Source of the DNA: Deltaproteobacteria bacterium
GTDB taxonomy: Bacteria; Myxococcota_A; Polyangia; Haliangiales; Haliangiaceae
Direction: 5' to 3'
Length of the DNA stretch: 37,687 nucleotides
NCBI GenBank assembly: GCA_021413675.1
Contig: JAIOQA010000211.1
Location: forward strand, 1-37,687
The notes under the pieces were generated by a model. That model saw only the letters and a program-made list of their open reading frames with translations, made no database searches and was not told the origin of the DNA. Positions within the stretch are counted from its first letter, which is position 1, and the number at the start of each line of letters is the position of its first letter. The position numbers were made by a program, and so were the translations under genes. Of this stretch, positions 1 through 8,037 are shown piece after piece.

Positions 1-144
1 CGGGCCGGGCGCGAGCTCGCCGCCGTGCGACAGCGCGAACCCGCCGCCGTGGGCGAGCGCGCGCCGCTCGCGCCGCGGATCGTCCTCGAGGCGCAGCGAC
101 ACGTGGGCGCCATCGTGCTCGAGACGGAGGATCGCGACCGCCAT
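1..144 (-). CDS. Unrecognised protein, 5' part only (runs off window)
   Basis: The ATG at 144 overlaps the stop of the upstream gene by one base (TGATG), so translation is probably coupled to it. The 48 visible codons begin MAVAILRLEHDGAHVSLRLE and then become Arg, Ala and Gly rich. The reading frame is open to base 1 with no stop, so the rest of the gene lies outside the window. The visible part suggests two beta-strands and no known motif. I do not recognise the family. The tight overlap suggests a two-gene unit with the helical-repeat protein at 144-767. Confidence 0.5.
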   Translation of the reverse strand, partial: MAVAILRLEHDGAHVSLRLEDDPRRERRALAHGGGFALSHGGELAPGP

Positions 145-767
145 CAGCCCGGCTCCAGCGCCGACGCGAACCAATCGCCTTCGGCAGCCTCGTCGATCTG
201 CGCGAGCCAGTCGCGCACCGGGTCGAACACCGCCGCGCCGCGCGCCGCCGCGACCTCGCGCACCAGGTGGTAGAGGTTGAGCGGGTGGATGTCCTGCCAC
301 TCGTGGTGCGCACAGGCCTCGGCGAGCGCCTCGAGCTCGAGCACGCAGGCCCCCGGCGGGCGCAGGCGCAGCGCGCAGCACGCGATCATCTCCGCGTGCT
401 TCAGCGCGAGGTACGGCGACAGCGCGCCCGGATCGATCCCGAGGAACAGCGCCTCGGCGTCGGCGTACGCCCCGCGATCGTAGGCGTCGTGGCCGAGGTA
501 CGACCGCGCCATCGCGTGCGCGGGGGCGATCGCGAGCACGCCGTCGAGCGCCGCCGCGAGCTGCGCCTGCAGCGCGGGCGACGTTCGCCGGTCGGGATGC
601 AGGTAGGTCGCGTAGCCGAGCAGGTAGCGCAGCTCGAGATCGTCGTCGGTCGCCATCGCCGCGCGGATCGCCGCGAGCGCCGCCTCGATGCCCGCGCGCC
701 GCCGCGCGACGTCGTCGGTCGCGTCGGCGTCCGCGATCAGATCGCGCAGGTGCGGGACGGTCGCCAC
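144..767 (-). CDS. Conserved hypothetical protein, probable all-helical (TPR-like) fold
   Basis: This 207-residue protein has no signal peptide or membrane segment and should be cytoplasmic. It is Ala and Leu rich with helical pairs, for example around LGYATYLHPDR and YADAEALFLGI, that look like tetratricopeptide-type helical hairpins, but no clean TPR consensus is visible. The start is GTG at 767: a TATGCT box lies at 774-779, six bases upstream, which fits a leaderless transcript. The 3' end overlaps the ATG of the next gene by one base. It diverges from the rSAM gene at 818. Function is not recognised. Confidence 0.6.
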   Translation of the reverse strand: MATVPHLRDLIADADATDDVARRRAGIEAALAAIRAAMATDDDLELRYLLGYATYLHPDRRTSPALQAQLAAALDGVLAIAPAHAMARSYLGHDAYDRGAYADAEALFLGIDPGALSPYLALKHAEMIACCALRLRPPGACVLELEALAEACAHHEWQDIHPLNLYHLVREVAAARGAAVFDPVRDWLAQIDEAAEGDWFASALEPG

Positions 768-773
768 GCGCGC

Positions 774-779
774 AGCATA
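774..779 (-). promoter_or_regulatory. Putative -10 box (TATGCT) for the gene starting at 767
   Basis: On the minus strand TATGCT is followed by six bases and then the GTG start. This spacing puts the transcription start at or next to the start codon. Confidence 0.5.
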
Positions 780-804
780 GCGAGGCCGCTGGCGGTTCGG
801 GCAC

Positions 805-810
805 TATGGA
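805..810 (+). promoter_or_regulatory. Putative -10 box (TATGGA) for the rSAM gene at 818
   Basis: TATGGA is seven bases ahead of the ATG at 818 and itself contains the first in-frame ATG (806). If this is the -10 element, the 806 codon is not in the transcript and translation starts at 818. Confidence 0.4.
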
Positions 811-817
811 TGTGGCG

Positions 818-1969
818 ATGGAGCTCCGCGATCACCTGCTGGCGCTGCTGGGGCCGATCGCGATCGGGGATCCGCTCGCGCCGGAGGTGAGGCTCACCGG
901 CGCGTCGACCGAGCTGGGCCTGCGGCTGACCTTCGTCGCCCACGGGCGCGAGATCCACGTCGAGCTGGCGCCCGCCGCCGACGGCTCGCGCCACGCCGCA
1001 CGCACGCCGCGGCTGCTGGTCGCCTATCGCGCCAGCGATGCGCTGCCGGTCGATCCCGCCGCCGGCCAGGCGCTGTGCGCGCTGGTCGCCGCGCGCATCG
1101 CGCCGCGGGAGGACGCGGTGCTGGCGGCGATCGCCGCCGATCCGGACGTGCTCGCGGATGCCGCGAAGATCCGCGAGGTCGAGGTCGCGCGCCTGCTCGA
1201 GCTCGCGGGAGCGCCCGACGCGCGCTTCTACACGCTCAGCCCGTACGTGGGCTGCCTCATCGGCTGCCGGTTCTGCTACGCGCAGTCGCGCCTCGCCTCG
1301 GTGCGCCGGCTGGTCGGCGCACCGCCGATCGCGTGGGGCTCGTGGGTCGACGTGCGGGTCAACGCGCCCGAGATCCTCGCCGCCGAGCTCGCGACCCTGC
1401 CGCCGCATCCGATCAAGTTCTGCCCGATCGTCAGCGACCCGTACCACGCCATCGAGCGCGACCGCGGCCTGACCCGGCGCTGCCTCGCGGTGATCGCCGC
1501 GCACCCGGCGCCGTCGCCGGTGCTGTTGCTCACCCGCTCGACCCTGATCGAGCGCGACGTCGATCTGCTGGCCGCGATCCCGCGCGCGATCGTCGGCATG
1601 TCGGTGCCCACGCTCGACGACGACGTCCGCGCGCACTTCGAGCCGCGCGGCGCGCCGATCGCGCATCGCCTCGCGACCCTCGGCCGCCTGCGCGCCGCCG
1701 GCATCGAGACCTGTGCCGTCATCCAGCCGCAGCTGCCGGGCCCGGTCGACGCGCTCGCCGACGCGCTCGCCTCCTGCGTGCGCTCGGTGAGCCTCGACAT
1801 CCTGCGCGGGGAGGAAGGCGCGGCCGCGCTGTTCGACGATCCGCGGTTCGCGCACGCGCGCGACCCGGGCTGGCAGATCGCCCAGCGCGCCGCGCTCGCC
1901 GCCGCGCTCGTCGCCCGCGGCGTCGCGGTGTGGGACGGCGAGCTTCCGTCCAGCTTGCTGCCATCGTGA
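818..1969 (+). CDS. Radical SAM protein, spore photoproduct lyase/COG1533-like, with N-terminal accessory domain
   Basis: This is a 383-residue protein if started at ATG 818; an in-frame ATG at 806 adds four residues. Residues about 1-95 form an accessory domain ending in LVAARIAPRE that resembles, by eye, the N-terminal domain of the rSAM protein at 33290-34504 and the Tat-exported protein at 25389-25955. The catalytic part has C146-x3-C150-x2-C153 within YVGCLIGCRFCYAQ, which should bind the [4Fe-4S] cluster that cleaves SAM. The following LLLTRSTLIERDVDLLAAI segment is typical of the COG1533 photolyase-like rSAM group. It lacks the C-terminal auxiliary Cys cluster seen in its neighbours. 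It ends 17 bases before the next rSAM gene. The substrate is unknown; the family name does not imply DNA repair here. Confidence 0.85.
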   Translation: MELRDHLLALLGPIAIGDPLAPEVRLTGASTELGLRLTFVAHGREIHVELAPAADGSRHAARTPRLLVAYRASDALPVDPAAGQALCALVAARIAPREDAVLAAIAADPDVLADAAKIREVEVARLLELAGAPDARFYTLSPYVGCLIGCRFCYAQSRLASVRRLVGAPPIAWGSWVDVRVNAPEILAAELATLPPHPIKFCPIVSDPYHAIERDRGLTRRCLAVIAAHPAPSPVLLLTRSTLIERDVDLLAAIPRAIVGMSVPTLDDDVRAHFEPRGAPIAHRLATLGRLRAAGIETCAVIQPQLPGPVDALADALASCVRSVSLDILRGEEGAAALFDDPRFAHARDPGWQIAQRAALAAALVARGVAVWDGELPSSLLPS

Positions 1970-1974
1970 GGTGG

Positions 1975-1980
1975 TAGCCT
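1975..1980 (+). promoter_or_regulatory. Putative -10 box (TAGCCT) for the gene at 1987
   Basis: TAGCCT sits six bases ahead of the ATG at 1987, giving a likely leaderless start even though the preceding rSAM gene ends only 17 bases upstream. Confidence 0.45.
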
Positions 1981-1986
1981 CGGATC

Positions 1987-3588
1987 ATGTCGCGCCGCGA
2001 AGGGACTGTCGCCGCGCCGGCGCGGTCCCGCGTCGGGCTGCCGATCGTCGCCGACGGCTCCGCGCGCCACCCGCTGCTGCTGCGCCTGCCCGACGGCGAT
2101 GCGCCCGAGGGCGCGTGCAACAACGGCTGCGCGACCTGCGTGACCCGCGCGATCCAGCTCGACACCAGCGCGTTCGACGTCGAGGTCGCCGGTCGCCACG
2201 TCGTGATCCGCCACCGCGAGGCCACCCTGCGCCGCGATCTCCCCGCGCAGATCCGCGCGCTGGTCACGCGCGGCGCCGCCTCGGTCGCGCTCGTCACCAA
2301 CGGCCGCGTCCTCCTCTATCCCGAGCGCGTCGCGGCGCTGGCCCGGGCGGGGCTCGGACGCGCGATCATCAAGCTGTTTGGCCTCGACGCCGCGACCCAC
2401 GACGCCCACACCCGCGTCGATGGTTCGTTCGCGCAGGCCACCGCCGCGATCGCCGCCATCCGCGCCCATGGCGCGATCGAGGCGCTGGTCGCGTTCCCCG
2501 ACGCGCCACCGGATCAGACCGCCCATGCCGCGCTGGCCCGCGCGCTCACCGATCGCGATCCGGTGCGGCTGCCCGAGCCGGAGGTCGAGAGCCACGCCAA
2601 CGAGTACCGCTACGATCTCGTCGCGCTCCACCCCGCCGCCGCGCCGCCGTGGACCACGAGCTACTTCCCGATGGTCCATCTCAACACCGGACCGCTCTGC
2701 AACATCCGCTGTGTCTACTGCAACGTCCGCGGCGGCACCGATCAGCGGCTGTTCAGCGCCGACTACATCGAGCGCCTGCTCGACGACGCGACGGCGCGGG
2801 TCGGCGCCGCGCCGGGGCGGCCGACGATCGACTTCATCGGCGGCGAGCCGACGATGCACCCCGAGCTGCCGCGGCTCATCCGCGCGGCGCGGGCCCGCGG
2901 GTTCGCGCAGGTCTTCATCTGCACCAACGGCGTGCGGCTGGCGCGCCCCGGCTATCTCGACGAGCTCATCGCCGCGGGCCTGACCGGCGTGCGGCTGTCG
3001 TTCCACGATCACCGGCCCGAGGTCGCCAACGCGCTCGCCGACGTGCCCGGGCTCGACACCACCTACGCCGATGTCGCGGCCGCGCTGCTCGCGCGCCCCG
3101 AGCTGCACACCCACCTGTTCCGCATCCTGCTCGCCGACACGATCGATGCCTTGCCCGACTACCTGCGCTGGTTGCACGCGCACAACCGCACCGGGCGGCC
3201 GATCGATCTGACCCTCGGCATGCCGTCGTTGCGCGGGCGGCTGTTCGATCGGCCGTCGCTCTATCCACCGCTCGATCGACTGCGGCCCGCGGTCGCCGCG
3301 GCGATGGCGCTCGCCGCGGAGCTGGGCTTCGAGCCACTGATCCACCACGCGCCCGCGTGCCTGTACCCGGCGGCGCCGGCGCGGACCGCGTGCGTGAACG
3401 TGGTCACCACCCAGGTCGACGCGATCGCCGACACCACGACGGTCATGAACTTCGAGGGCGACGCGGTCCACGGCGCGGCGTGCGCGGCCTGCCCCGCGAA
3501 GGCGCGCGGCTGCGCCGGCCTGCCCCGCGCGTATTTCGATCAGGACCCCGCGACCGCCGAGGCCTGGCTGACGCTGGTCGCGCCGTGA
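1987..3588 (+). CDS. Tandem radical SAM protein (two rSAM-like halves)
   Basis: This 533-residue protein contains two CX3CX2C motifs. The first, C44-C48-C51 in CNNGCATCVTRA, is followed by VALVTNGRVLLYPERVAAL and TRVDGSF, which look like a shortened rSAM barrel without a GGEP motif. The second, C238-C242-C245 in CNIRCVYCNVRGG, is canonical and is followed by FIGGEPTMHPELPRL and a TNGVRL strand. The C-terminus carries Cys residues in CAACPAKARGCAGLPRAY, matching the auxiliary-cluster signature of the neighbouring rSAM proteins. It is predicted to be a cytosolic Fe-S enzyme acting on a peptide or another substrate that I cannot name. Its TGA overlaps the ATG of the next gene (TGATG), so the two are probably translated together. 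Confidence 0.85.
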   Translation: MSRREGTVAAPARSRVGLPIVADGSARHPLLLRLPDGDAPEGACNNGCATCVTRAIQLDTSAFDVEVAGRHVVIRHREATLRRDLPAQIRALVTRGAASVALVTNGRVLLYPERVAALARAGLGRAIIKLFGLDAATHDAHTRVDGSFAQATAAIAAIRAHGAIEALVAFPDAPPDQTAHAALARALTDRDPVRLPEPEVESHANEYRYDLVALHPAAAPPWTTSYFPMVHLNTGPLCNIRCVYCNVRGGTDQRLFSADYIERLLDDATARVGAAPGRPTIDFIGGEPTMHPELPRLIRAARARGFAQVFICTNGVRLARPGYLDELIAAGLTGVRLSFHDHRPEVANALADVPGLDTTYADVAAALLARPELHTHLFRILLADTIDALPDYLRWLHAHNRTGRPIDLTLGMPSLRGRLFDRPSLYPPLDRLRPAVAAAMALAAELGFEPLIHHAPACLYPAAPARTACVNVVTTQVDAIADTTTVMNFEGDAVHGAACAACPAKARGCAGLPRAYFDQDPATAEAWLTLVAP

Positions 3589-6500
3589 TGCGGACCGCGC
3601 TCCTGAGCCTGCACAGCCACGGCGATCGCTCGTTCCTCGATGATCACCTGCTCGCGCACCTCTCGGGCGAGCTCGCGGCGCGCGGCCACGCCAACGATCT
3701 GATCGCGGTCGCGCTCGACGCGCACGCGCCGATCGCGGGCGACGCGTTCGCGCGGCTGATCGAGGTGCTGCGCGGCTACCCGACGATCGTCTACGAGCGC
3801 ACCTGGACGCGCGCGATCCCCGAGGCGGTCGCCGCGGCGCTGCCCGAGGCGATCCTGGTCCACTGCCGCGGTGAGCACGCGCTGGCGGATCCGCCAGGCC
3901 GCTACCTCGTCGAGGATCGCGCGGCGCTGCCCGCGTTGCTCGAGCATCTCGCCGGGCGGCGCACGTCGCTGCCGGCCCGCACCGCGCTGCGCACCGATGC
4001 CGGCCTGCGCCCGGGCCTCGGCGCGATCGATCTGCCGCCGGTCGCGTCGCGCCCGAACCTGCGACCGATCCTCGTCAACGCCCTTGCGTTCCCCGCCGCG
4101 CGCTCGTTCTCGATCGACGGCAACACCGGCTGTCCGTACCAGGCCGACGCCCGCGCCAATCCGGTCTACGCCGGCGTCGCGATCCCCGACGGCATCGGCC
4201 GCGGCTGCGCCTTCTGTACGACCGGCAACCACCACGCCGCGCGACCGCAGGCCGAGCTGGTCGCGGATCTCCTCGGCCAGCTGCGCCACATCCGCGCCGA
4301 AGCGCCGGCGATCACGCAGATCGTGCTGCGCGATCAGAGCCCGCTCGGCTACCTGACCGAACTGCTCGGCGCGTGCGCAGACGCCAAGGTCGGCGGTTTC
4401 ACGCTGATGCTGCAGACCCGCGCCGACTGGTTGCTCGCCGGCGAGCGTCGGTTCAAGGCCGCGCTCGACGCCGCGGCGCGCGCGGCGATCACGATCACGC
4501 CGTTCCTCGTCGGGATCGAGAGCTTCGCCCAGGCCGAGCTCGATCGCTTCAACAAGGGCGTCACGGTCGACACCAATCGCCGGCTGCTGGCCGCGCTGCG
4601 CGCGTGGGAGGCGCACCCCGCGTTCGATCTCGCGGGCGCGTCGTTCGGCTTCATCCTGTTCTCGCCGTGGACCACGCTCGCGGATCTGCGCGCCAATCGC
4701 GATGGCATCGCGGCCACGGGGCTCGATCGCCTGCGCGGCAAGCTGCTGCGCTCGCGGGTGCGGCTCTACCCCGACACCGCGCTCTACCACCTCGCGGCGC
4801 GCGACGGCCTGCTCGTCGATGACGCGCCCGGCGCCCAGGGCACCGGCGACACCGCCGCGCGCTACGGCTACTACCCGGACCGGCCGTGGCGGTTCGCGGA
4901 TCCGGTCGTGGCGCGGTTCGCGACGCTGGCGGCGGAGGCGAGCGACGCGACCGAGGGCAAGGACGAGCTGCGGCTGTTCGGCTGCCTGCTCGACGCGTTC
5001 GCGGCGGATCCCGCGCCGACCTTGGCCGACGTGCTCGCGCGGTTTCGCGCGCCGCCAGCGCCGGTCATCGCCCCTGCCGCGCTGGTGCGCAGCTCGCGCC
5101 GCACGATCGTGCTCGATCTCGGCCACGGCTGCGGTGCCGCGCGTTGCCCGGTCTGTCCGCGTCCGGGCGCCGGACAGGATGCGGCGGCGATCCTGCGCGG
5201 CGGCGGTGCGCGGGTCGTGATCCGCGGCGCGGGGCGCGATCCGGACCGCCTGGTCGGCGTGATCGCGACCGCCCGCGCCCAGGGCTTCGGCGAGATCGTG
5301 CTCGCGACGCACGCCAGCGAGATCGCGGGAGCGCGCGACGCCACGCGGCTCGCGAGCGTCGGCGTGACCGCGGTGCTGGTGCCGATCGTCAGCGCGGTCG
5401 CCGCGGTCCACGATCGGATCGTCGGCGAGCCCGGCGCGCTGGTGGCGGCGCTGGTCGCGATCCGCGCCTTCGCCGCCGCCGGCCTCGCGATCGAGATCGA
5501 GGTCCCGATCGTGCCCGCGCGCCTGCAGGATCTGGGCGCGCTCGTCGAGTTGCTCGCGCGGGCCGCGCCGGTCCGGACGCTGCGCCTCGTGGTGCCGCGC
5601 CACGCGGTGCCCGACGCGATCGCGCCGCCGCCGCTGGCGGAGCTCGGCGCGCGCGTCGACGCCGCGATCGCCCGCGCCACGGCCCTCGGCATCGCCGCGC
5701 CGCTCGAGGTCACCGCCGGCGTGCCGATGTGCGCGGTCATCGATCACCCCGCGGCGCGCGCGGCGCTGCGCTTCGATCCGCGGCGCACGAGCGCGGTCGC
5801 GGGCTGCCTGCACGTGGCGGCGTGCGCCGGCTGCGCGGTGCGCGGGCAGTGCCCCGGCGTGCCCGCGGCGTACGTGCGCGCGCACGGCGATCGTCAGGTC
5901 GCGGCGATCGCGACCCGGCCGCGCGATCTCTACGAGCAACGCACGACCCCGCGCCGGATCTGGTCCGAGGCCGAGCGCGCGTCGGCGCGCCAGGCCGGCC
6001 TGCTGGTGCTGCGCCCGACGGTGCACTGCAACCAGGACTGCGCGTTCTGCAGCGCCAACGAGAGCACGCCCAACGTGTGGGCGGACCCCGATGCCATGCG
6101 TCGCGCGATCGCGCGGGCCGCGCAGCGAGGCGTCGAGCGGTTCTGGGTGTCGGGAGGCGAGCCGACCCTCGCGCGCGAGCTCGCCGGGTACATCGAGGTC
6201 GCGCGGCGGAGCGGCGTGCGCAAGATCGAGCTGGTGACCAATGGCGTGCTGCTCGATCGCGAGGCGCGGGTCGCCGAGCTGGTCTCGGCCGGCCTGACCC
6301 ACGCGTTCGTGTCGCTGCACGGCCACGACGAGGTCGTCAGCCGCGCGATCACCCGCAAGGAGGGCGACTTCGCGCGCACGCTCGCGGCGATCGGCCACCT
6401 GCAGCGCGCCGGCGTGCTGACCGTCATCAACCACGTCGTCAGCGCGCACAACTACCGGTTCCTCGAGCGGTTCGTCGAGCGGGTCCACGCGCGCTTCGGC

Positions 6501-7997
6501 GGCGGCGTGATGATCTCGCTCGCGTTCGTCACGCCGCAGTACAAGGCGCTCGAGCACCCCGAGGTGGTGCCGCGCCTGTCCGAGGTGCAGCCGTACCTGC
6601 AGGCCGCGATGTGGCGCGCGCTGGCGCTCGGCCAGCCGTTCGTGGTCGGCTCGCGCCAGGGCGTGCCGCCGTGCCTGCTGGGTGCGTTCGAGGCCTGGTC
6701 GGATCTGCTGCAGCTCGCGCACGAGGCGCGATCCGAGGACGCGCCGCAGAAGCAGCAGGGGCCGCGCTGTCACGCGTGCAAGTACGCGCAGGTCTGCACC
6801 GGCCTGTGGCGGCCGTACGTGGCGCGCTTCGGCACCGACGAGCTGGTGCCGATCGCCGGCGCGCCGATCGATGACGCCGAGCGGATCGCGCTGCTCGCCC
6901 ACGCGCGGCGCCCGCCGTGGGGCCAGCCGATGCGCTTCGAAGAGGCCGCGCCGCGGCTGCGCAACCTCGCCGCCGAGCACGCCGGGCCGCCGGTGGTTCC
7001 TCGCGACGATCCCGCGCCGGCGATCGCGGCCGAGCTGACCCGGCCCGCGCGCGTGCTGATGGTCGGCAGCGGGCCGCGCGCGCGGGTGCTCGCCGCCGCG
7101 CTGCGCCGGGTGCCGGGACTGGCGATCGCCGGCGTGTGCTCGCCGCACGCGCCCGATCGCGATCGCGCGTTCGATGGTGCGCCCGCGTTCGTCGAGCTCG
7201 GCGAGGCGCTCGATCGCACGCGGCCCGACGCGGTGATCATCGCGTCGGCGACGCCGACCCACGCCGCGCTGGCCCGCGCGGCGCTCGCGCTCGACCTGCC
7301 GGTGCTGGTCGAGAAGCCGCTCGCGACCGACGAGGCCGAGGCGGGCGCGCTCGAGCATGCCGGCGGCGCGCGGCTTTGGCCGGCGCACGCCGATCGCTTC
7401 GCGCCCGGGCTCGACCAGGTCTTCGCCCGCGGCGGCGACCTGGTGATCGCCCGCCACAGCCCGACCGGCGCGCCCGACGTGCCGCTGGTGTGGAGCCGCC
7501 CCGCGCTGTACGAGAGCCTCTATCACTTGCTGGTGCTCGCGCATGCGCACGCCGGTGATCAGGGCGGCGCGCTCGTGGTCACCAGCGTGCACGCGACCGG
7601 CGAGCAGCGGCTCGAGCGCCTCCGGGTCGAGCTGCGCGCGCCCGCGGCCGCGATCGCGATCGCGTGGGAGCTCGGCGGCGCGCGCGATGCGCTCGTGCTC
7701 AGCGCGGGCGACCTCACCGGGGCGCGGGTCGGGCGCGCCGTCACGCTCGATCGCGGCCTCGGCCCTGCGCCGGTCGCGCGTCGCGGCGGCGATCTCGAGG
7801 TCATGCTGGCCGCGTGGCGCGACTGGCTGCGCGATCGCGCGCAGGCCCCGGTCCGCGGCAGCGACGGCGTCGAGGTCATGCGCGCCACCCGCCTCGTCCT
7901 CGACGCGATGGCCGCCGCCGGCGCGCCGTTCGTCCGACCTGGCACACCCCGGCACGCGGCCTCACGGTCGCTCGCCCGCCGGTACGACGGCCGGTAG
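3588..7997 (+). CDS. Giant multidomain protein: three radical SAM modules fused to a Gfo/Idh/MocA-type oxidoreductase
   Basis: The start is ATG 3588, overlapping the previous stop; the frame is uninterrupted for 1469 residues. Residues 1-120 resemble a cobalamin-binding-like Rossmann domain of class B rSAM enzymes. Module 1 has an odd Cys pattern: C182, then C207 and C210 in GRGCAFCTTG. Module 2 has C515-x4-C520-x2-C523, lacks GGEP and looks degenerate, but is followed by an auxiliary cluster (C740, C746, C749, C755). Module 3 is canonical: C814-C818-C821 in CNQDCAFCSANE, SGGEPTL, VTNGVLL, then auxiliary Cys 1061, 1064 and 1070. Residues about 1150-1469 are an NAD-binding oxidoreductase with VLMVGSGPRARVLAAAL and the family motif EKP (K1243). 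The combination suggests radical chemistry coupled to a redox step on one substrate. I know of no described protein with this layout. Confidence 0.85.
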   Translation: MRTALLSLHSHGDRSFLDDHLLAHLSGELAARGHANDLIAVALDAHAPIAGDAFARLIEVLRGYPTIVYERTWTRAIPEAVAAALPEAILVHCRGEHALADPPGRYLVEDRAALPALLEHLAGRRTSLPARTALRTDAGLRPGLGAIDLPPVASRPNLRPILVNALAFPAARSFSIDGNTGCPYQADARANPVYAGVAIPDGIGRGCAFCTTGNHHAARPQAELVADLLGQLRHIRAEAPAITQIVLRDQSPLGYLTELLGACADAKVGGFTLMLQTRADWLLAGERRFKAALDAAARAAITITPFLVGIESFAQAELDRFNKGVTVDTNRRLLAALRAWEAHPAFDLAGASFGFILFSPWTTLADLRANRDGIAATGLDRLRGKLLRSRVRLYPDTALYHLAARDGLLVDDAPGAQGTGDTAARYGYYPDRPWRFADPVVARFATLAAEASDATEGKDELRLFGCLLDAFAADPAPTLADVLARFRAPPAPVIAPAALVRSSRRTIVLDLGHGCGAARCPVCPRPGAGQDAAAILRGGGARVVIRGAGRDPDRLVGVIATARAQGFGEIVLATHASEIAGARDATRLASVGVTAVLVPIVSAVAAVHDRIVGEPGALVAALVAIRAFAAAGLAIEIEVPIVPARLQDLGALVELLARAAPVRTLRLVVPRHAVPDAIAPPPLAELGARVDAAIARATALGIAAPLEVTAGVPMCAVIDHPAARAALRFDPRRTSAVAGCLHVAACAGCAVRGQCPGVPAAYVRAHGDRQVAAIATRPRDLYEQRTTPRRIWSEAERASARQAGLLVLRPTVHCNQDCAFCSANESTPNVWADPDAMRRAIARAAQRGVERFWVSGGEPTLARELAGYIEVARRSGVRKIELVTNGVLLDREARVAELVSAGLTHAFVSLHGHDEVVSRAITRKEGDFARTLAAIGHLQRAGVLTVINHVVSAHNYRFLERFVERVHARFGGGVMISLAFVTPQYKALEHPEVVPRLSEVQPYLQAAMWRALALGQPFVVGSRQGVPPCLLGAFEAWSDLLQLAHEARSEDAPQKQQGPRCHACKYAQVCTGLWRPYVARFGTDELVPIAGAPIDDAERIALLAHARRPPWGQPMRFEEAAPRLRNLAAEHAGPPVVPRDDPAPAIAAELTRPARVLMVGSGPRARVLAAALRRVPGLAIAGVCSPHAPDRDRAFDGAPAFVELGEALDRTRPDAVIIASATPTHAALARAALALDLPVLVEKPLATDEAEAGALEHAGGARLWPAHADRFAPGLDQVFARGGDLVIARHSPTGAPDVPLVWSRPALYESLYHLLVLAHAHAGDQGGALVVTSVHATGEQRLERLRVELRAPAAAIAIAWELGGARDALVLSAGDLTGARVGRAVTLDRGLGPAPVARRGGDLEVMLAAWRDWLRDRAQAPVRGSDGVEVMRATRLVLDAMAAAGAPFVRPGTPRHAASRSLARRYDGR

Positions 7998-8022
7998 CCC
8001 CATCGCTTCGCCAGCGCCGCGG

Positions 8023-8028
8023 TATGCT
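8023..8028 (+). promoter_or_regulatory. Putative -10 box (TATGCT) for the kinase gene at 8038
   Basis: TATGCT lies nine bases before the ATG at 8038 in the 40-base gap after the giant rSAM gene. Confidence 0.45.
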
Positions 8029-8037
8029 CCGGCCGCA

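Noticed and set aside
737..1855. Long minus-strand open frame opposite the first rSAM gene
   Set aside because: It is Arg, Asp and Gly rich shadow coding caused by high GC; the plus-strand frame has clear rSAM motifs.
818..1969. Assignment as a true spore photoproduct lyase
   Set aside because: The Cys motif and COG1533-like segment fit, but the organism type, the added N-terminal domain and the context do not support DNA photoproduct repair.
1971..3587. Apparent extension of the giant rSAM gene upstream to 1971
   Set aside because: The extension is Arg/Pro-rich and overlaps the well-supported tandem rSAM gene; the real start is the overlapping ATG at 3588.
3540..7955. Very long minus-strand open frame
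   Set aside because: It is the antisense shadow of the giant rSAM gene with no recognisable domain.
7543..8037. Upstream extension of the kinase frame
   Set aside because: It overlaps the Gfo/Idh domain of the giant protein and is low complexity; ATG 8038 with its -10 box is the better start.
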